NCBI RefSeq assembly: GCF_028476545.1
Contig: NW_026731685.1
Coordinates: 1-64,000, forward strand
Origin: Physella acuta
Taxonomy: Eukaryota; Mollusca; Gastropoda; Physidae
Reading direction: 5' to 3'
Length of the DNA stretch: 64,000 bases
Part shown: piece after piece, positions 1-10,923 of the stretch
How the letters are laid out: each line of letters opens with the position of its first letter
Numbering within the stretch: position 1 is the stretch's first letter
Notes under the pieces: generated by a model
What the model was told of the DNA's origin: nothing
Seen by the model: only the letters and a program-made list of their open reading frames with translations
Database searches by the model: none
Made by a program: the position numbers and the translations under genes

Positions 1-197
1 AAACTGTGGTAACCATTACAAATAATATATTATTATTTATTATTTATTATTATTATGCCTAGTAACTTACTCTTATAATTGCATATATTAAATATATGTA
101 ATTATAAACAGTTAAATCACAAATTATAATTATTTAGAACATTCTTTATTATTATTCAGAAATAATTAAGAATACAGATATGATATTATTGATTTTG
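1..197. other. AT-rich sequence with no gene seen
   Basis: Short A/T runs and ATT-type microsatellite sequence. Positions 190-197 (TGATTTTG) are the left target-site duplication of the element that follows. Confidence 0.5.
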
Positions 198-1619
198 GGT
201 AAAACTCCATTTCAGCGTATTTTATTCTCCGTTGCTTGTTTACCTCCAGTTGAGCGTATTTTATTATAACAACCGAAACACACCAAAACATTAGGAAAAA
301 AATGCGATTTATTTTTTGTATTGTATTTTTGTTTTAGCAAAATGAATAAAATGAATGTTTAAAAAACACGACTTATTTATTTGTATTGTATTTTTGTTTT
401 AACAAATGAATAAAAAACAACAAAGAGACTGACTGAAGTGCTTTGTTTGTTGGTTACAAAAATAGAGATGCACACTTTGTACAATTAAGTGTTCCAATTT
501 CAACTAAACTGAATAGAAGTATTAAAAGGCACAATGATGCTGCCGAAAGTGGGCGAGGGGGGGGGGGGTGGAATTTGGTGAGGGATGGCTTGGAGTGTTA
601 GAGAAAGTGTGACAACTCACGTTGTCATTTTAAAAAAAATAATGTTAGAGGTCGTCCATAAATGACGTCACACTCGTAGGGGGAGGGGGGGGGGGGGTAA
701 TTTTGTGACGGTGTGTGATGAGGGGGGGGGTTCAGATGGTGGCTACGTCATTTTGGGGGGGGGGGTCTTGCTTTTTGTGACGACACGCTTTTTTACGATT
801 TTTTACCTCCCCCCTCCCCTCCGTTACACGTCGTCACAAAAAGTCAGACCCCCCCCCCCCTAAAATGACGTCACACCTCAGCCTACAACCCCCCCCCCCC
901 CCCTCAAAATTTCTGTTGAATTTTTCTTAAAACATCGATAATTTTTTCCAAAATCTTGTCAGAACTCTGTCAACATAGATTATTTTGATCAATTCATATT
1001 ACAATTTATTAAAAACCGTTTTCTAAAACGCGAAATAACGGCTAAAACTTGTTTTTCTAACATTGCTTTTTTATAATGCAAAAAAGGGACGTCACACCAT
1101 CTGAAACCCCACCCCCTCCCCCTCATCACACATCGTCACAAAATTGCTGACCCCCCTCTCCCTTACGAGTGTGAAACATTTATGGACGACCCCACATCAA
1201 TTTTTTTTTAAAGTCAGAAATTAACTCATACAAAAAAAGGAAGGATGGTAGATTTACAATGAATTTAAATAACATACAACTCTATAGTAAATTTTTTTTT
1301 CAGTTTTAGCAAAACTGTCATATTAAAAAACACAGAGTTTGTACATTTATTGCATAAATACAAAAATATAAAACAGAATGATTAACCGTGTATCAGTTTC
1401 ACCATGAGACAAATGCCTTTTTTAAAAAAAAATACAATACAAATAAACAAGTCGTGTTTTTTTAAATATTCATTTTTATTCATTTGCTAAAACAAAAATA
1501 CGATACAAAAAATAAATCGTGTTTTCCGTATTGGTGTGTTTCGGTTGTTATAATAAAATACGCTCAACTGGAGGTAAACAAGCAACGGAGAATAAAATAC
1601 GCTGAAATGGAGTTTTACC
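198..1619. mobile_element. Non-autonomous DNA transposon with long TIRs and 8-bp TSD
   Basis: The first about 88 bases (198-285) are the exact reverse complement of the last about 88 (about 1532-1619), starting GGTAAAACTCC. The similarity continues with some changes to roughly 200 bp per arm. TGATTTTG flanks both ends (190-197 and 1620-1627), a perfect 8-bp target duplication. An 8-bp duplication fits hAT, Merlin or P superfamilies. The GG start resembles Merlin more than the usual CAG start of hAT, so the superfamily is left open. No transposase frame is visible, so it is a MITE-like derivative. A second inverted-repeat element lies inside it. The near-identical arms suggest a young insertion. 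Confidence 0.85.
650..1192. mobile_element. MITE family A, copy 1 (nested in the 198-1619 element)
   Basis: The ends are inverted: GGTCGTCCATAAATGACGTC on the left, ATTTATGGACGACC on the right. The inside has G-rich and C-rich runs and repeated TGACGTCA-like motifs. Related sequence occurs at 40661-41082 and, broken by an insertion, at about 22695-23890. No coding frame is present. Target duplications are not clear. Confidence 0.7.
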
Positions 1620-1627
1620 TGATTTTG

Positions 1628-1904
1628 ATATGGCTTTAAATAAATATGCACAACTACAAAGGAAAAACTAAAACGTTTTGAACATTTTAATTCTTAAAAA
1701 CCTATTATTTTCAGCTGTTAAGAAATGTTTCGGCGATTATGATGACCACAACAGTCATGTGATCAAATTAGCCAAAATGGCGTTGTAGGATAGAGGAGGT
1801 CGAACCAAAACATCTCATCAATAACAGTTTGGCCTAGTTGATTTAGTTGAATGAAAAATTAATACATTGTGAATGAAAATTGTGTGAAACAAATAGACAC
1901 CACG
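1628..1904 (+). promoter_or_regulatory. Probable 5' UTR and promoter region of the Rab gene
   Basis: The interval between the transposon and the Rab start codon. No clear TATA box or initiator stands out. The start context is CCACGATGT. Transcription start cannot be placed from sequence alone. Confidence 0.3.
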
Positions 1905-4900
1905 ATGTCAATGAGAGACGTTAAAGTTTGTCTCTTAGGGGTACGTGAGAGTTGATGGGGACCAGGATTCCTCTTGTTGACTTTTTTTTTTTCATTTAAT
2001 TTTAATATTGTTATTATTTATTAGACCCTTATTATTAAATAATAAATAAATATAGGGCCTAGGCCTAAAGTAAATTAATAATAATATAATAATTTATATA
2101 TATAATTCTCTTCTTGGAGATGATAGAAAATACCAAGCTGTAAGCGCGCTCCCTACCACCCCCACCCCTACATTGTCTGGTGAGCTGTGGTTCACGCTAA
2201 ATCAAATGTTTACAAACGTAGAGCCGGGTTTAGTGACGGCTCTTAGGAGTAGATAATGTAGTTTGAAACGATTTTAAACTTAGGGGAGGTAACTAAGAGG
2301 AGTTTGCTTTCAAGGGTGGGGGGGGGGGGGGGGTTTGGGGAAAAGGAGGGGTGTATCTTCCTTAATTACCATCTGATATGTCTGATAGTGTTTTAAAGCA
2401 AATATTTTCAGTGGCAGCATTGGTACTGTCGAATTCACAAATTATGAATTACTAAAAAGTAGGAAATAAAATAACTAAATAGCGTCGTATGATATGCCAC
2501 GGGTCGGCTCGTAATATTATATTAGGCCTATTTGGGCCTAAATATTATTTATTTATATTTATTTATTATTATTATTAGCAGTATTACTATTAGGCCCCTT
2601 TTTATATATTTAATTTATTAATGAAAAACATTACATTTTAGGTAAACTATCGTTTTAGGACGTTAGGTCCATTGGTCCATAAAATTGGTTGAGGTTAGTA
2701 ACGTGAAAGAAAGGTGACTCATACTCATTGATATAGCTTTAATATTTAATACAAGTATATTTTGTGATATATTGTTTGTATCAAATATAATATATAATTG
2801 AATTATAAACCAGAAGCAATGTCTTGAGATATATCAGTATAAGCCAGAAATTAACTTTAAACAGCGGTGTTTAAGAGCAAGATTTGCTATATAAACGCAA
2901 CCGCCTGTAAATAAGAGAGGTTTTCCCTTAATCTCTAACAATAAGTTCACAAAAATTAAACTTTAATAACATGGCTGCTAAAAAAACTATCTTGTTTGCA
3001 TCTCATGAAAACATAGCTAATCTTCATTTAAAGAAGTATAAATACATTTTTAAGGAATAATACATTAATGCTAATTACTTTAAAAACAGGTACATGAAAC
3101 ATTTTTGGAACTTTTCAAACATAAATTCTCCTAAAAATGTGAAATAATTACTAGATATCTAAAATGTAATGAGTCACCTTTCTTTCACATTACTAGCCTC
3201 GGACGATTTTATGGACCTCAAACGATAGAATACCCTTTTTTAATACTTACAATTAGATTTTGTAATTACTATTACTAATTAGGGCCTAGTTAGAATACAC
3301 TTTTAACTAGATTACGATTTGTTTACTGTTGCTTAGAAAAGATTTATTTTCATAATGGTCCTAAGCGAGAATAGTCTACAAGGCAAGTTATACGAGAGGC
3401 AGATTTGGGTATGGGTAGATTTTGTTTTAATATTTAATACAATATTTTGAAACTAGCATCACAGTATTATTCCTTAAAAATGTATTTATACTTATTTTTA
3501 CCTTTCTAGGAATCTGGTGTTGGTAAATCAAGTATTGTAATGAGATTTGTTGCTGATAAATTTAAGAATGCGCTTGAAAGTACAATAGGGTAATCAAGAT
3601 TATTCTAGTTCTAATATATAGATTTATATATATTTTTTTACGAGTAGTATTAATTGCAAGTTAAATGAATGATTTTTAAGTTTCAAAGACAGATTGCAGC
3701 GTTACATACTAAAATATTATGTTTATTAAAAATAAATGTCACTCAATTTTTTTCAGGGCATCATTTATGACAAAAACCATATTTTTAGATGACAACACTT
3801 ATAAGTTTCAAATATGGGATACAGCTGGGCAGGAAAAAGTACTGATACCATAGTTAAATTAATTTAAGTACATGATTACTTCGCAGATGGATTTATTACT
3901 TTTAGTAGTTAATCTTTTTAAAAAGAACTAGATCTATATAGATTTTTGTGTAAGATTCTCATAACCTATAGTTACTGCTGCTTATTGTTAGTTTTTTTAA
4001 CTTCATCCAAACTTATTCCATTCCAATTTCTTTTAAGTATCGAGCGCTCGCACCCATGTATTATAGAGGATCAGCTGCAGCCATTATCGTTTATGATGTT
4101 ACTAGAGAGGTTAGTAAAGTTTTTATAAAGAATAGTATGTTCAATTAAACAGCTAACTTTTAAAGTGTGTTTTTTAATGGTGTAGTGTTAATAATACTAA
4201 ATCTTACAGGAATAATGAAAAATAGCTTGATGAGAATTAATTTATTTTCAGACCTCCTTCCACGCTGTAAAAGGCTGGGTTCATGAACTGCAACGCCACG
4301 GGCCATCAAAAATTGTTATTGCTATAGCTGGAAACAAATGTGACCTTGAAGACCTGAGAGAAGTCAGAGAGAAAGGTAAAACTCATCTGCTGTTAGAGTT
4401 TTTTTTTTTAAAAAGTGCATTTTGGTTGGTGGGAACTCATTCTTCGGGGCATGAGGAACAGGGTTGGAAAGTTGAACCACACCATGGTATGAGGAAAGGT
4501 AACAGTACATGAGGAACAGGGTTGGAAAGTTGAACTACACCATGGTATGAGGAAAGGTAAAAGTACACACCATGGGCTGTAAGGTTTTAAAAATAAAACT
4601 GCAAAAAGTCCCCTTGTTTATTAAAAGTAACAAGAACATTTGAAGGATATTAGCAGAATTCCATATACATAATTTCAGATGCTCAAGAATATGCTAAAGA
4701 AATTGGTGCTATATTTTGTGAAACAAGCGCCATGACAGCTGTTAACATTGCAGAACTATTTGATGCCATAGGTAAAGTTGAACTATTTGTAGATTTTTTA
4801 AATGTTAGCCCATGTTTATCTGCCCAAAGGTTTGGTATTTTTGTAGCTGTAAACTCCAGTCAATGAGTATTTCAATTTTTTAGCGTTACAGAAAAGGGCA

Positions 4901-5282
4901 AAACTTACTAACCTGTATATTTTTTAGACTTGTCTTTACTGCGTACAATAATACATTTTAAATCTTTAAAAAAATATGAAGTAGGAGCAAAAAAAATCAA
5001 AGTTTTAAAAAACAAAAAACAAAGCAACCAAAAACTTAGTGATAGTAAGGCTAATTTGATTACAAAAATGTTCTTCCTCTTTTCCCCTCAGCCAAACTTT
5101 TGCCACCAGAAGACTTGGGTGGGGGTGTGGGTCAGCCTGGGGGGAGTACCGTCAACTTAAGGAACAACGCATCAAAAAAGAAAGGAAAATGTTGCAGTGG
5201 CTCTGCTGATTCAGAACCTGCCACCAACCGTCGCAGTGCTTCTGCTGCACATGGATCAAATTATTCTTCCTTTCAATCTTGA
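1905..5282 (+). CDS. Rab22/Rab31-like small GTPase (7 exons)
   Basis: Exons: 1905-1940, 3510-3589, 3757-3838, 4038-4109, 4252-4375, 4679-4771, 5092-5282, all with GT-AG borders. Together they make 678 nt, 225 codons plus TGA. It should be a membrane-bound GTPase of the Rab5 clade that controls early or recycling endosome traffic. Seen: P-loop GESGVGKSS (residues 12-20), switch I STIG (about 36-39), WDTAGQE switch II followed by KYRALAP, NKCD at 118-121, and the [13 protein letters not shown] block typical of Rab22/31. The start [12 protein letters not shown] aligns with the vertebrate start. Odd points: the G5 loop reads ETSAM (146-150) rather than ETSAK, and the double cysteine expected at the very C-terminus is at 196-197, followed by 28 Ser/Ala-rich residues. 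Known family knowledge: Rabs are usually prenylated on terminal or near-terminal cysteines. Subfamily assignment is from remembered sequences, not a search. Confidence 0.9.
2093..2512 (+). mobile_element. Helitron-like non-autonomous element, copy 1
   Basis: About 420 bp, closely similar to 48087-48512 over its full length. It starts in a TATATATATAATTCTC block and ends with a GC hairpin region followed by GGGTCGGCTCGT. This terminal layout is that of Helitron-derived elements, though the last bases read CTCG instead of the usual CTRR. It lies in intron 1 of the Rab gene and has no coding frame. Confidence 0.55.
2641..3234. mobile_element. MITE-like inverted-repeat element in Rab intron 1
   Basis: The left arm (about 2648-2722) and right arm (about 3170-3228) are inverted copies: both contain GTGAAAGAAAGGTGACTCAT when read inward. 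Outer ends read CTATCGTTTTAGG and CTATCGTTTGAGG. A related TIR fragment (AAATCGTCCGAGGCT) is at about 43137-43162 in RELCH intron 1. No coding frame. Confidence 0.6.
4441..4570 (+). repeat. Two-copy 62-bp direct repeat in Rab intron 5
   Basis: Units begin CATGAGGAACAGGGTTGG and repeat once with a few changes. Each ends in GAAAGGTAA, which resembles the exon 5 donor (GAAAGGTAA at 4371-4379). Confidence 0.6.
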
Positions 5283-7444
5283 TATCAACATTGGATCAAG
5301 TCTCGTCTTCTTACTTTCATACAAGTATGCATTTTGAGTGAATATGCAGTCATCAGTCTTGAAATAATGTTAATATTTATTAACATATTACACCTGTAGT
5401 TTAAATCCGACGTACATATTTATATTCAAACAAAATATGTGCTCAGTAAATGCAATATGTCACTATCTATACTACATTCAAATATCAATGAACAAATGTG
5501 TAAATGCATGGTTTTTAAATTTTTGATTAAGCTGTTTATTTTACCTATGTGATTTTTTTATGAACTGGTCAATCATTAGAATGTTATATCCAGCAGAAAG
5601 AAATCATGTGAAGATAATGTTAGTTTGTAACACAGTGCGTGAAGTCATATGTGATGTGAACAGTACGCTAATGCGTTTATCATTTCTTACATTCCACTTA
5701 TCACACTAGCTACTGGTGTTAATCTATTGTGATGCAAATGTTTATAAATAATTACCTACTTGCATTTTCTGTCCATATTTATTTTGAATATCCATATGCT
5801 GGACATAATGTTTTTAGCTTCTATTTAATTTGATTTTAAAATGTACACTTTCTATTTACGTTGGTCCTTAGATCAGTTTTAATTGGATCAGATTTTAAGT
5901 TCATAAGTTCAAGAGGTTTAGTTTTAGGATAATGCCATCTTCTGCTGATAAGCAACAGTGGCTCTCTAGGCTTGTGGATCAGATAGTTTTGATAGTTTTG
6001 ACCATAGCACAAGTATAGTGGCGCCGCTAGGTCGAGTGTCACCCCCCCCCTGAAAAAAATTACACACACACACATATATATATATATATAAAGGTCTACT
6101 TAGGCCCATATATAGTTTTAACTGGTATCACCCCACTCATCAAAATCTGTCAAAAAGCATATTTTTTCTCTATATTTTGAAAGTTTTTGCCATGGTGTCA
6201 CATGTCACACACACACACACACACACCCCAATGGTGTCACCCGGTATGGTCCGCACAACCCTGCACCCGCCTCGCAACGCCTCTGCCCAAGTACTAATTA
6301 TAAACTTGTGGATGGGATAATTTTTGCCCCTCACTGTGAGGGCATGGTTCACAAGATTTGGCTAATCTTCAAATCTTGTCTACTTAGTGTCTGCATTCAT
6401 TGCATAATAAATGTACTTACTTTGTGAGATAAAAGGCTTCTCTATCAAAAATAAATTTTAATTTGGCTTATCAATCTCCCTGCCATAGAAGTAACAATGC
6501 TCAATCTATAAAACACACCATTTTAGTTTTCAATTACTGCATCAATTGCAGTAATTTCTGTGTATGGCTGTTAACTATTGCATTATGCCATTTGTATGGC
6601 TCTGTTGCATTACGCTGTGTGTATGGCTACTATATTATGCTGTTAGTATGGCTAACAATTACATTATGCTGTATGTGTGGTTGATAGATATTGCAAATAA
6701 TGTGTAAGATCAGTGTTCTGTGATATTCAGTACTGATTACACTGTCATATACACAAAAATATTTCTATCTTTGAATGCATCTCAGCAGTTTGATATTTAA
6801 CTAGGTTGTGAATGTGCAATTAGAAACTTTAGTAGTATGTCAGTAATATTCATTTGTACCATATTTATGTGGTTTATATTTGCATCAATATAGTTTTCTA
6901 CCCTGACCAGTGGTGTCCATTGTTAGGGCACCCAACACAGTTTTCTTACTAAAGCGCATGCTATTTTAAAGTAGATTCTTTTTGATAATAGTGGCCAAAA
7001 TATTATGTTTGGTCCCATTGTGCTTAAGGAAATGGTGCTTGCTGTTAAGCTAGCTTCTTTCTTGCCACCAATACTGGGTTGAAAGTCTTAAGTTTGTCAA
7101 GTAGATGTTTTAAGATTTGCAATTTATGTACAGGTTTGTGTTGCCTTTCACCAAGCATGAAAGTATACATTATTACATCTTTCAAAGTATACATTTTTAC
7201 ACCTTTCAATGTATACATTTTTACACCTTTCAATTAGGTGTAATAAAAAAAAACCAACTTTTATTTTGTTACAAATCGACAAAAAAATATTTTATAACGC
7301 TAGATTTTTTAAACATATTTTTGCTTTTTTTTCCTGCTCTAATTAGTAATGAAAAATGCTTATGTTATAGTGTACCAGAATTGTTCCAAATGTGAGAAAG
7401 AGTTTTTGATACATTAAATAACCTGCTACTTGTTGCATCATTTT
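5283..7444 (+). other. Rab 3' UTR and downstream sequence, no further gene
   Basis: AT-rich sequence with many ATTTA and AATAA-type motifs. The polyadenylation site could not be chosen. It contains CA and TA microsatellites (6061-6090, 6208-6227) and a dispersed repeat piece at 6180-6295. No spliced homologue of a known gene was seen. Confidence 0.4.
6180..6295. repeat. Dispersed repeat fragment shared with 41265-41360
   Basis: Both places share GGTGTCACCCGGT, then GCGGTCCGCAC or TGGTCCGCACA, then a CGCCT-rich end. A TAGTGGCGCCGCTAGG stretch at 6018 may be the opposite end. This looks like a worn MITE. Confidence 0.4.
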
Positions 7445-8073
7445 AATCAGTTCACCTGTCATAGTTTGAGAGTGGCTGTTGTTGTCACCTGTTATAGTTT
7501 GACAGTGGCTGTTGTTGTCAGCTATCATAGTTTGAGAGTGGCTGTTGTTGCCAGCTATCATAGTTTGACAGTGGCTGTTGTTGTCAGCTATCATAGTTTG
7601 ACAGTGGCTGTTGTTGTCAGCTGTCATAGTTTGACAGTGGCTGTTGTTGTCAGCTATCATAGTTTGACAGTGGCTGTTGTTGCCACCTGTCATAGTTTGA
7701 CAGTGGCTGTTGTTGTCAGCTATCATAGTTTGACAGTGGCTGTTGTTGCCACCTGTCATAGTTTGACAGTGGCTGTTGTTGTCAGCTATCATAGTTTGAC
7801 AGTGGCTGTTGTTGCCACCTGTCATAGTTTGAGAGTGGCTGTTGTTGTCAGCTATCATAGTTTGACAGTGGCTGTTGTTGTCAGCTATCATAGTTTGACA
7901 GTGGCTGTTGTTGTCAGCTGTCATAGTTTGAGAGTGGCTGTTGTTGTCAGCTGTCATAGTTTGAGAGTGGCTGTTGTTGTCAGCTATCATAGTTTGACAG
8001 TGGCTGTTGTTGCCACCTGTCATAGTTTGACAGTGGCTGTTGTTGTCAGCTGTTATAGTTTGACCGTTGTTGC
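7445..8073 (+). repeat. 33-bp minisatellite, about 19 copies
   Basis: The unit resembles TAGTTTGACAGTGGCTGTTG plus 13 bases. Two main variants (GTCAGCTATCA and GCCACCTGTCA) alternate. Because 33 is a multiple of three, long open frames appear on both strands; these are products of the repeat and not genes. It lies downstream of the Rab gene, possibly within its 3' UTR. Confidence 0.95.
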
Positions 8074-9385
8074 CCACATCTAGTCTGTGGATATCTCTTC
8101 CACTTCACTGAGCATATCTGTTGTTTATATCTAACTCTATGCCAGAAATGTTTTAATTTTACCTGATGCTATGCCAACATTTGTTTTTATCCAACTTTAC
8201 AGCGAAATGTGTTTTGTTTTTATCTAAAGCTATATCATGTCTCTTGTCAGAAGAGATACAAAGTGGTTGAACAATTATTTTGTAGATTTCATTTTTATAT
8301 TATCACCTCTGGTTTTTATAAAGACAGCTTATTTACTGACCACTAAATGTGAGGTGCCATATTTAGTTTTGTTCAAATCTTGAAGTAGATTTAGAGTACT
8401 TAATTATATTTTCTTTTGCATTTTTTATAATTATGTCTAATTTTACAGTTTTTAAAGGTGGTTTAGTTTTTCATATTCTGGGCCTAAGGTTAGCATATTT
8501 TGGGGATTTTGTTACTTTACTTTCTATATGCTTTGGCTCTGTGTGCTTTACACTTATGTTTCTATTAGACATTCCATAAAAACTGAAGATTCACATGTTT
8601 CTCTAAACATTGGAATTGTTACATTTTTTAAAAAAGGCGTTCAAACTGGAAGATTTTTCTCAAAAGTTTTAAAAAGAAAAAGATGTATTCTAAAATCTTA
8701 GGTTTAAAACTTTCACTTACGAGAACACTGCTAGTAAATGTTTTGTTGTTGCTAATGTTATTCATTGTTCCATGATGTGCCATAACAATAGTGAATGAAA
8801 AGTGTGCAATGGCCTTTTATGTTTTTACTTTTCTTTAAACTCTACTAATCTAGACTTGCAGAAATAATTTTTTAATAACAAAAAATGTATACTTTTGGCA
8901 AACATGATTAAAACTAGTGTAAATGATGAAATGATATTCCACAGTTGTGTACATAGCCCACTTGTATTTGGAATAATTTATTGAACTGAAATGTACCATT
9001 ACAGCTGGTTTTGTTACCTTGTTTTTCTGCTTGGCTCATCTGGAGAACAAGTGAATGTGTTTTGTACCATATTGCACTGTTTCAGGCTCTGAAGTTGGGA
9101 AACAGTTTTATATTGCTAAATGTTGATTATTGAATACAATTATAAAATACATAAATTTTAAACCTACTGATGGTTTCAGTTGATCAATTCTTGATCAATA
9201 CTTTTGATGTTTTTATTTTTTTATTACTAAATAATTTCATAAAATTAAATTCTCTTTATTCATGAAAACGAAAACCATTAATTATCAACAGATTAATTCC
9301 CCTTGTAAAGGAAGCTGTAGGTCTGCATTAGAACATAAGCTGGGCTGTTGATACAGAAAGGCTGTGGCTTAACAGCTCAACTGCT
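8074..9385. other. AT-rich intergenic stretch, nothing recognised
   Basis: No exon with flanking splice sites, RNA gene or clear transposon end was seen here. Confidence 0.4.
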
Positions 9386-9745
9386 GTCTCAACAGCTGTG
9401 GTGTGTGGGAGGTGGGCCTGTAACAGCTGTGGTGTGTGGGAGATGGGCCTGTAACAGCTGTGGTGTGTGGGAGATGGGCCTGTAACAGCTGTGGTGTGTG
9501 GGAGATGGGCCTGTAACAGCTGTGGTGTGTGGGAGATGGGCCTGTAACAGCTGTGGTGTGTGGGAGATGGGCCTGTAACAGCTGTGATGTGTGGGAGATG
9601 GGCCTGTAACAGCTGCTGTGTGTGGGAGATGGGCCTGTAACAGCTGTGGGAGATGGGCCTGTAACAGCTGTGAGAGATGGGCCTGTAACAGCTGTGGTGT
9701 GTGGGAGATGGGCCTGTAACAGCTGTGGTGTGTGGGTCAGCTGTG
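9386..9745 (+). repeat. 31-bp minisatellite, about 11 copies
   Basis: The unit is built on CAGCTGTGGTGTGTGGGAGA followed by TGGGCCTGTAA. Some copies are shortened near 9640-9690. Open frames across it are repeat artefacts. Confidence 0.9.
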
Positions 9746-9936
9746 GTGTGTGGGAGGTGTGGCTGTGCCTTGCATCTAGGCTGCTGAGTTTTAAAAATAA
9801 CTGGTCTTGGTCTTGGATCCAGGGGAGAGCCAATTCAATGATGAAATCTAATTGATTCATTCAGCACTCTGGTTCATCAATCTGATTATACCTGATTCTT
9901 TTATTTGTTTCATTCCCTCGCATATTTTACTGATTC

Positions 9937-10150
9937 ACCTATCTACTTCACTCACCAATCTACTTCACTCACCAATCTACTTCACTCACCAATCTACTTC
10001 ACTCACTAATCTGCTCCACTCACCAATCTTCTTCACTCACCAATCTACTTCACTCACCAATCTACTTCACTCACCAATCTACTTCACTCACCAATCTACT
10101 TCACTCACCAATCTACTTCACTCACCAATCTACTTCACTCACCAATCTAA
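9937..10150 (+). repeat. 17-bp minisatellite, about 12 copies
   Basis: The unit is TTCACTCACCAATCTAC, with few variants. It encodes nothing beyond a repeat-driven open frame. Confidence 0.9.
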
Positions 10151-10289
10151 CTTATCAATGTTTTATGCTTGACCCCCACCCCTCCCCCAACGTTATCAAT
10201 ACCACTTGTTTTTTATTTTGTGAAGCCTCATTTTTTTTTCTAGTAGATCCATATCTGTGTTTATTATTTTAACAACTTGCCCCTGTGCA

Positions 10290-10380
10290 AGCAGATCTGT
10301 GGTTCTTAACCTGGGTTCGATCGAACCCTGGGGTTTCGGTGAGTCAGTCCCAGTGGATCGGCGGAGGGCAACACATATCT
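10290..10380 (+). mobile_element. hAT-type MITE end fragment
   Basis: The stretch GTGGTTCTTAACCTGGGTTC, followed by a GATCGAACC palindrome and GGTTTCGGTGAGTCAG, resembles the widely seen hAT-derived TIR that begins CAGTGGTTCTTAACC. No matching right end was found, so only a fragment remains. Confidence 0.5.
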
Positions 10381-10923
10381 TGGATTTTATTCAATTATTG
10401 TTCAACTTTAAATCGCCCAACATGTAGCGCTAAATTGTGTAATATTTACACACTGCTCAATAAAAAAAAAACTCTGTCAGAGCTGAAACAATGTCGAGCA
10501 CACAAGCATATCAATAACACACGTGACACGCTGGATGTAAACAGCGTGCTTTTAATGAGAGTGCAAAATGGCACAAGGAACGCGCTACAACAATCAATGA
10601 CTAGAGCTACCAAATATGGTCATCAATGAAGGGAAACCACCGCCTTCCCCGCGAACGTGCTGACGACGCGAGACACAAAACTAAGCCTGTGTGACCGAGT
10701 CGACACAGTTTCTCGGCGTACAGTTGACATCTGCGATTAGACGGCGGGTCAGCTGATCACAGAGCCACCGCCCATTTCCGACCGGCTCCCCCTTCTTTAT
10801 TCTACACATTCACACATTTAAAGTACACACCATAACAGGAAAGTTTAAATTGTGAGATTTAAACATCTTTAAATAGGGAAAACTGTAATTTTTTAGGATA
10901 GAAGAGTTGTAAAGAAATCCACC
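10381..10923 (+). promoter_or_regulatory. Upstream region and 5' UTR of coactosin-like gene
   Basis: GC content rises towards 10640-10800, as expected near an animal promoter. No single core element can be assigned with confidence. The start codon sits in a strong context, CCACCATGT. Confidence 0.3.

Noticed and set aside
7343-8083. Frames of 217 and 244 codons on opposite strands
   Set aside because: Both arise from a 33-bp minisatellite; neither has a plausible non-repeat domain.
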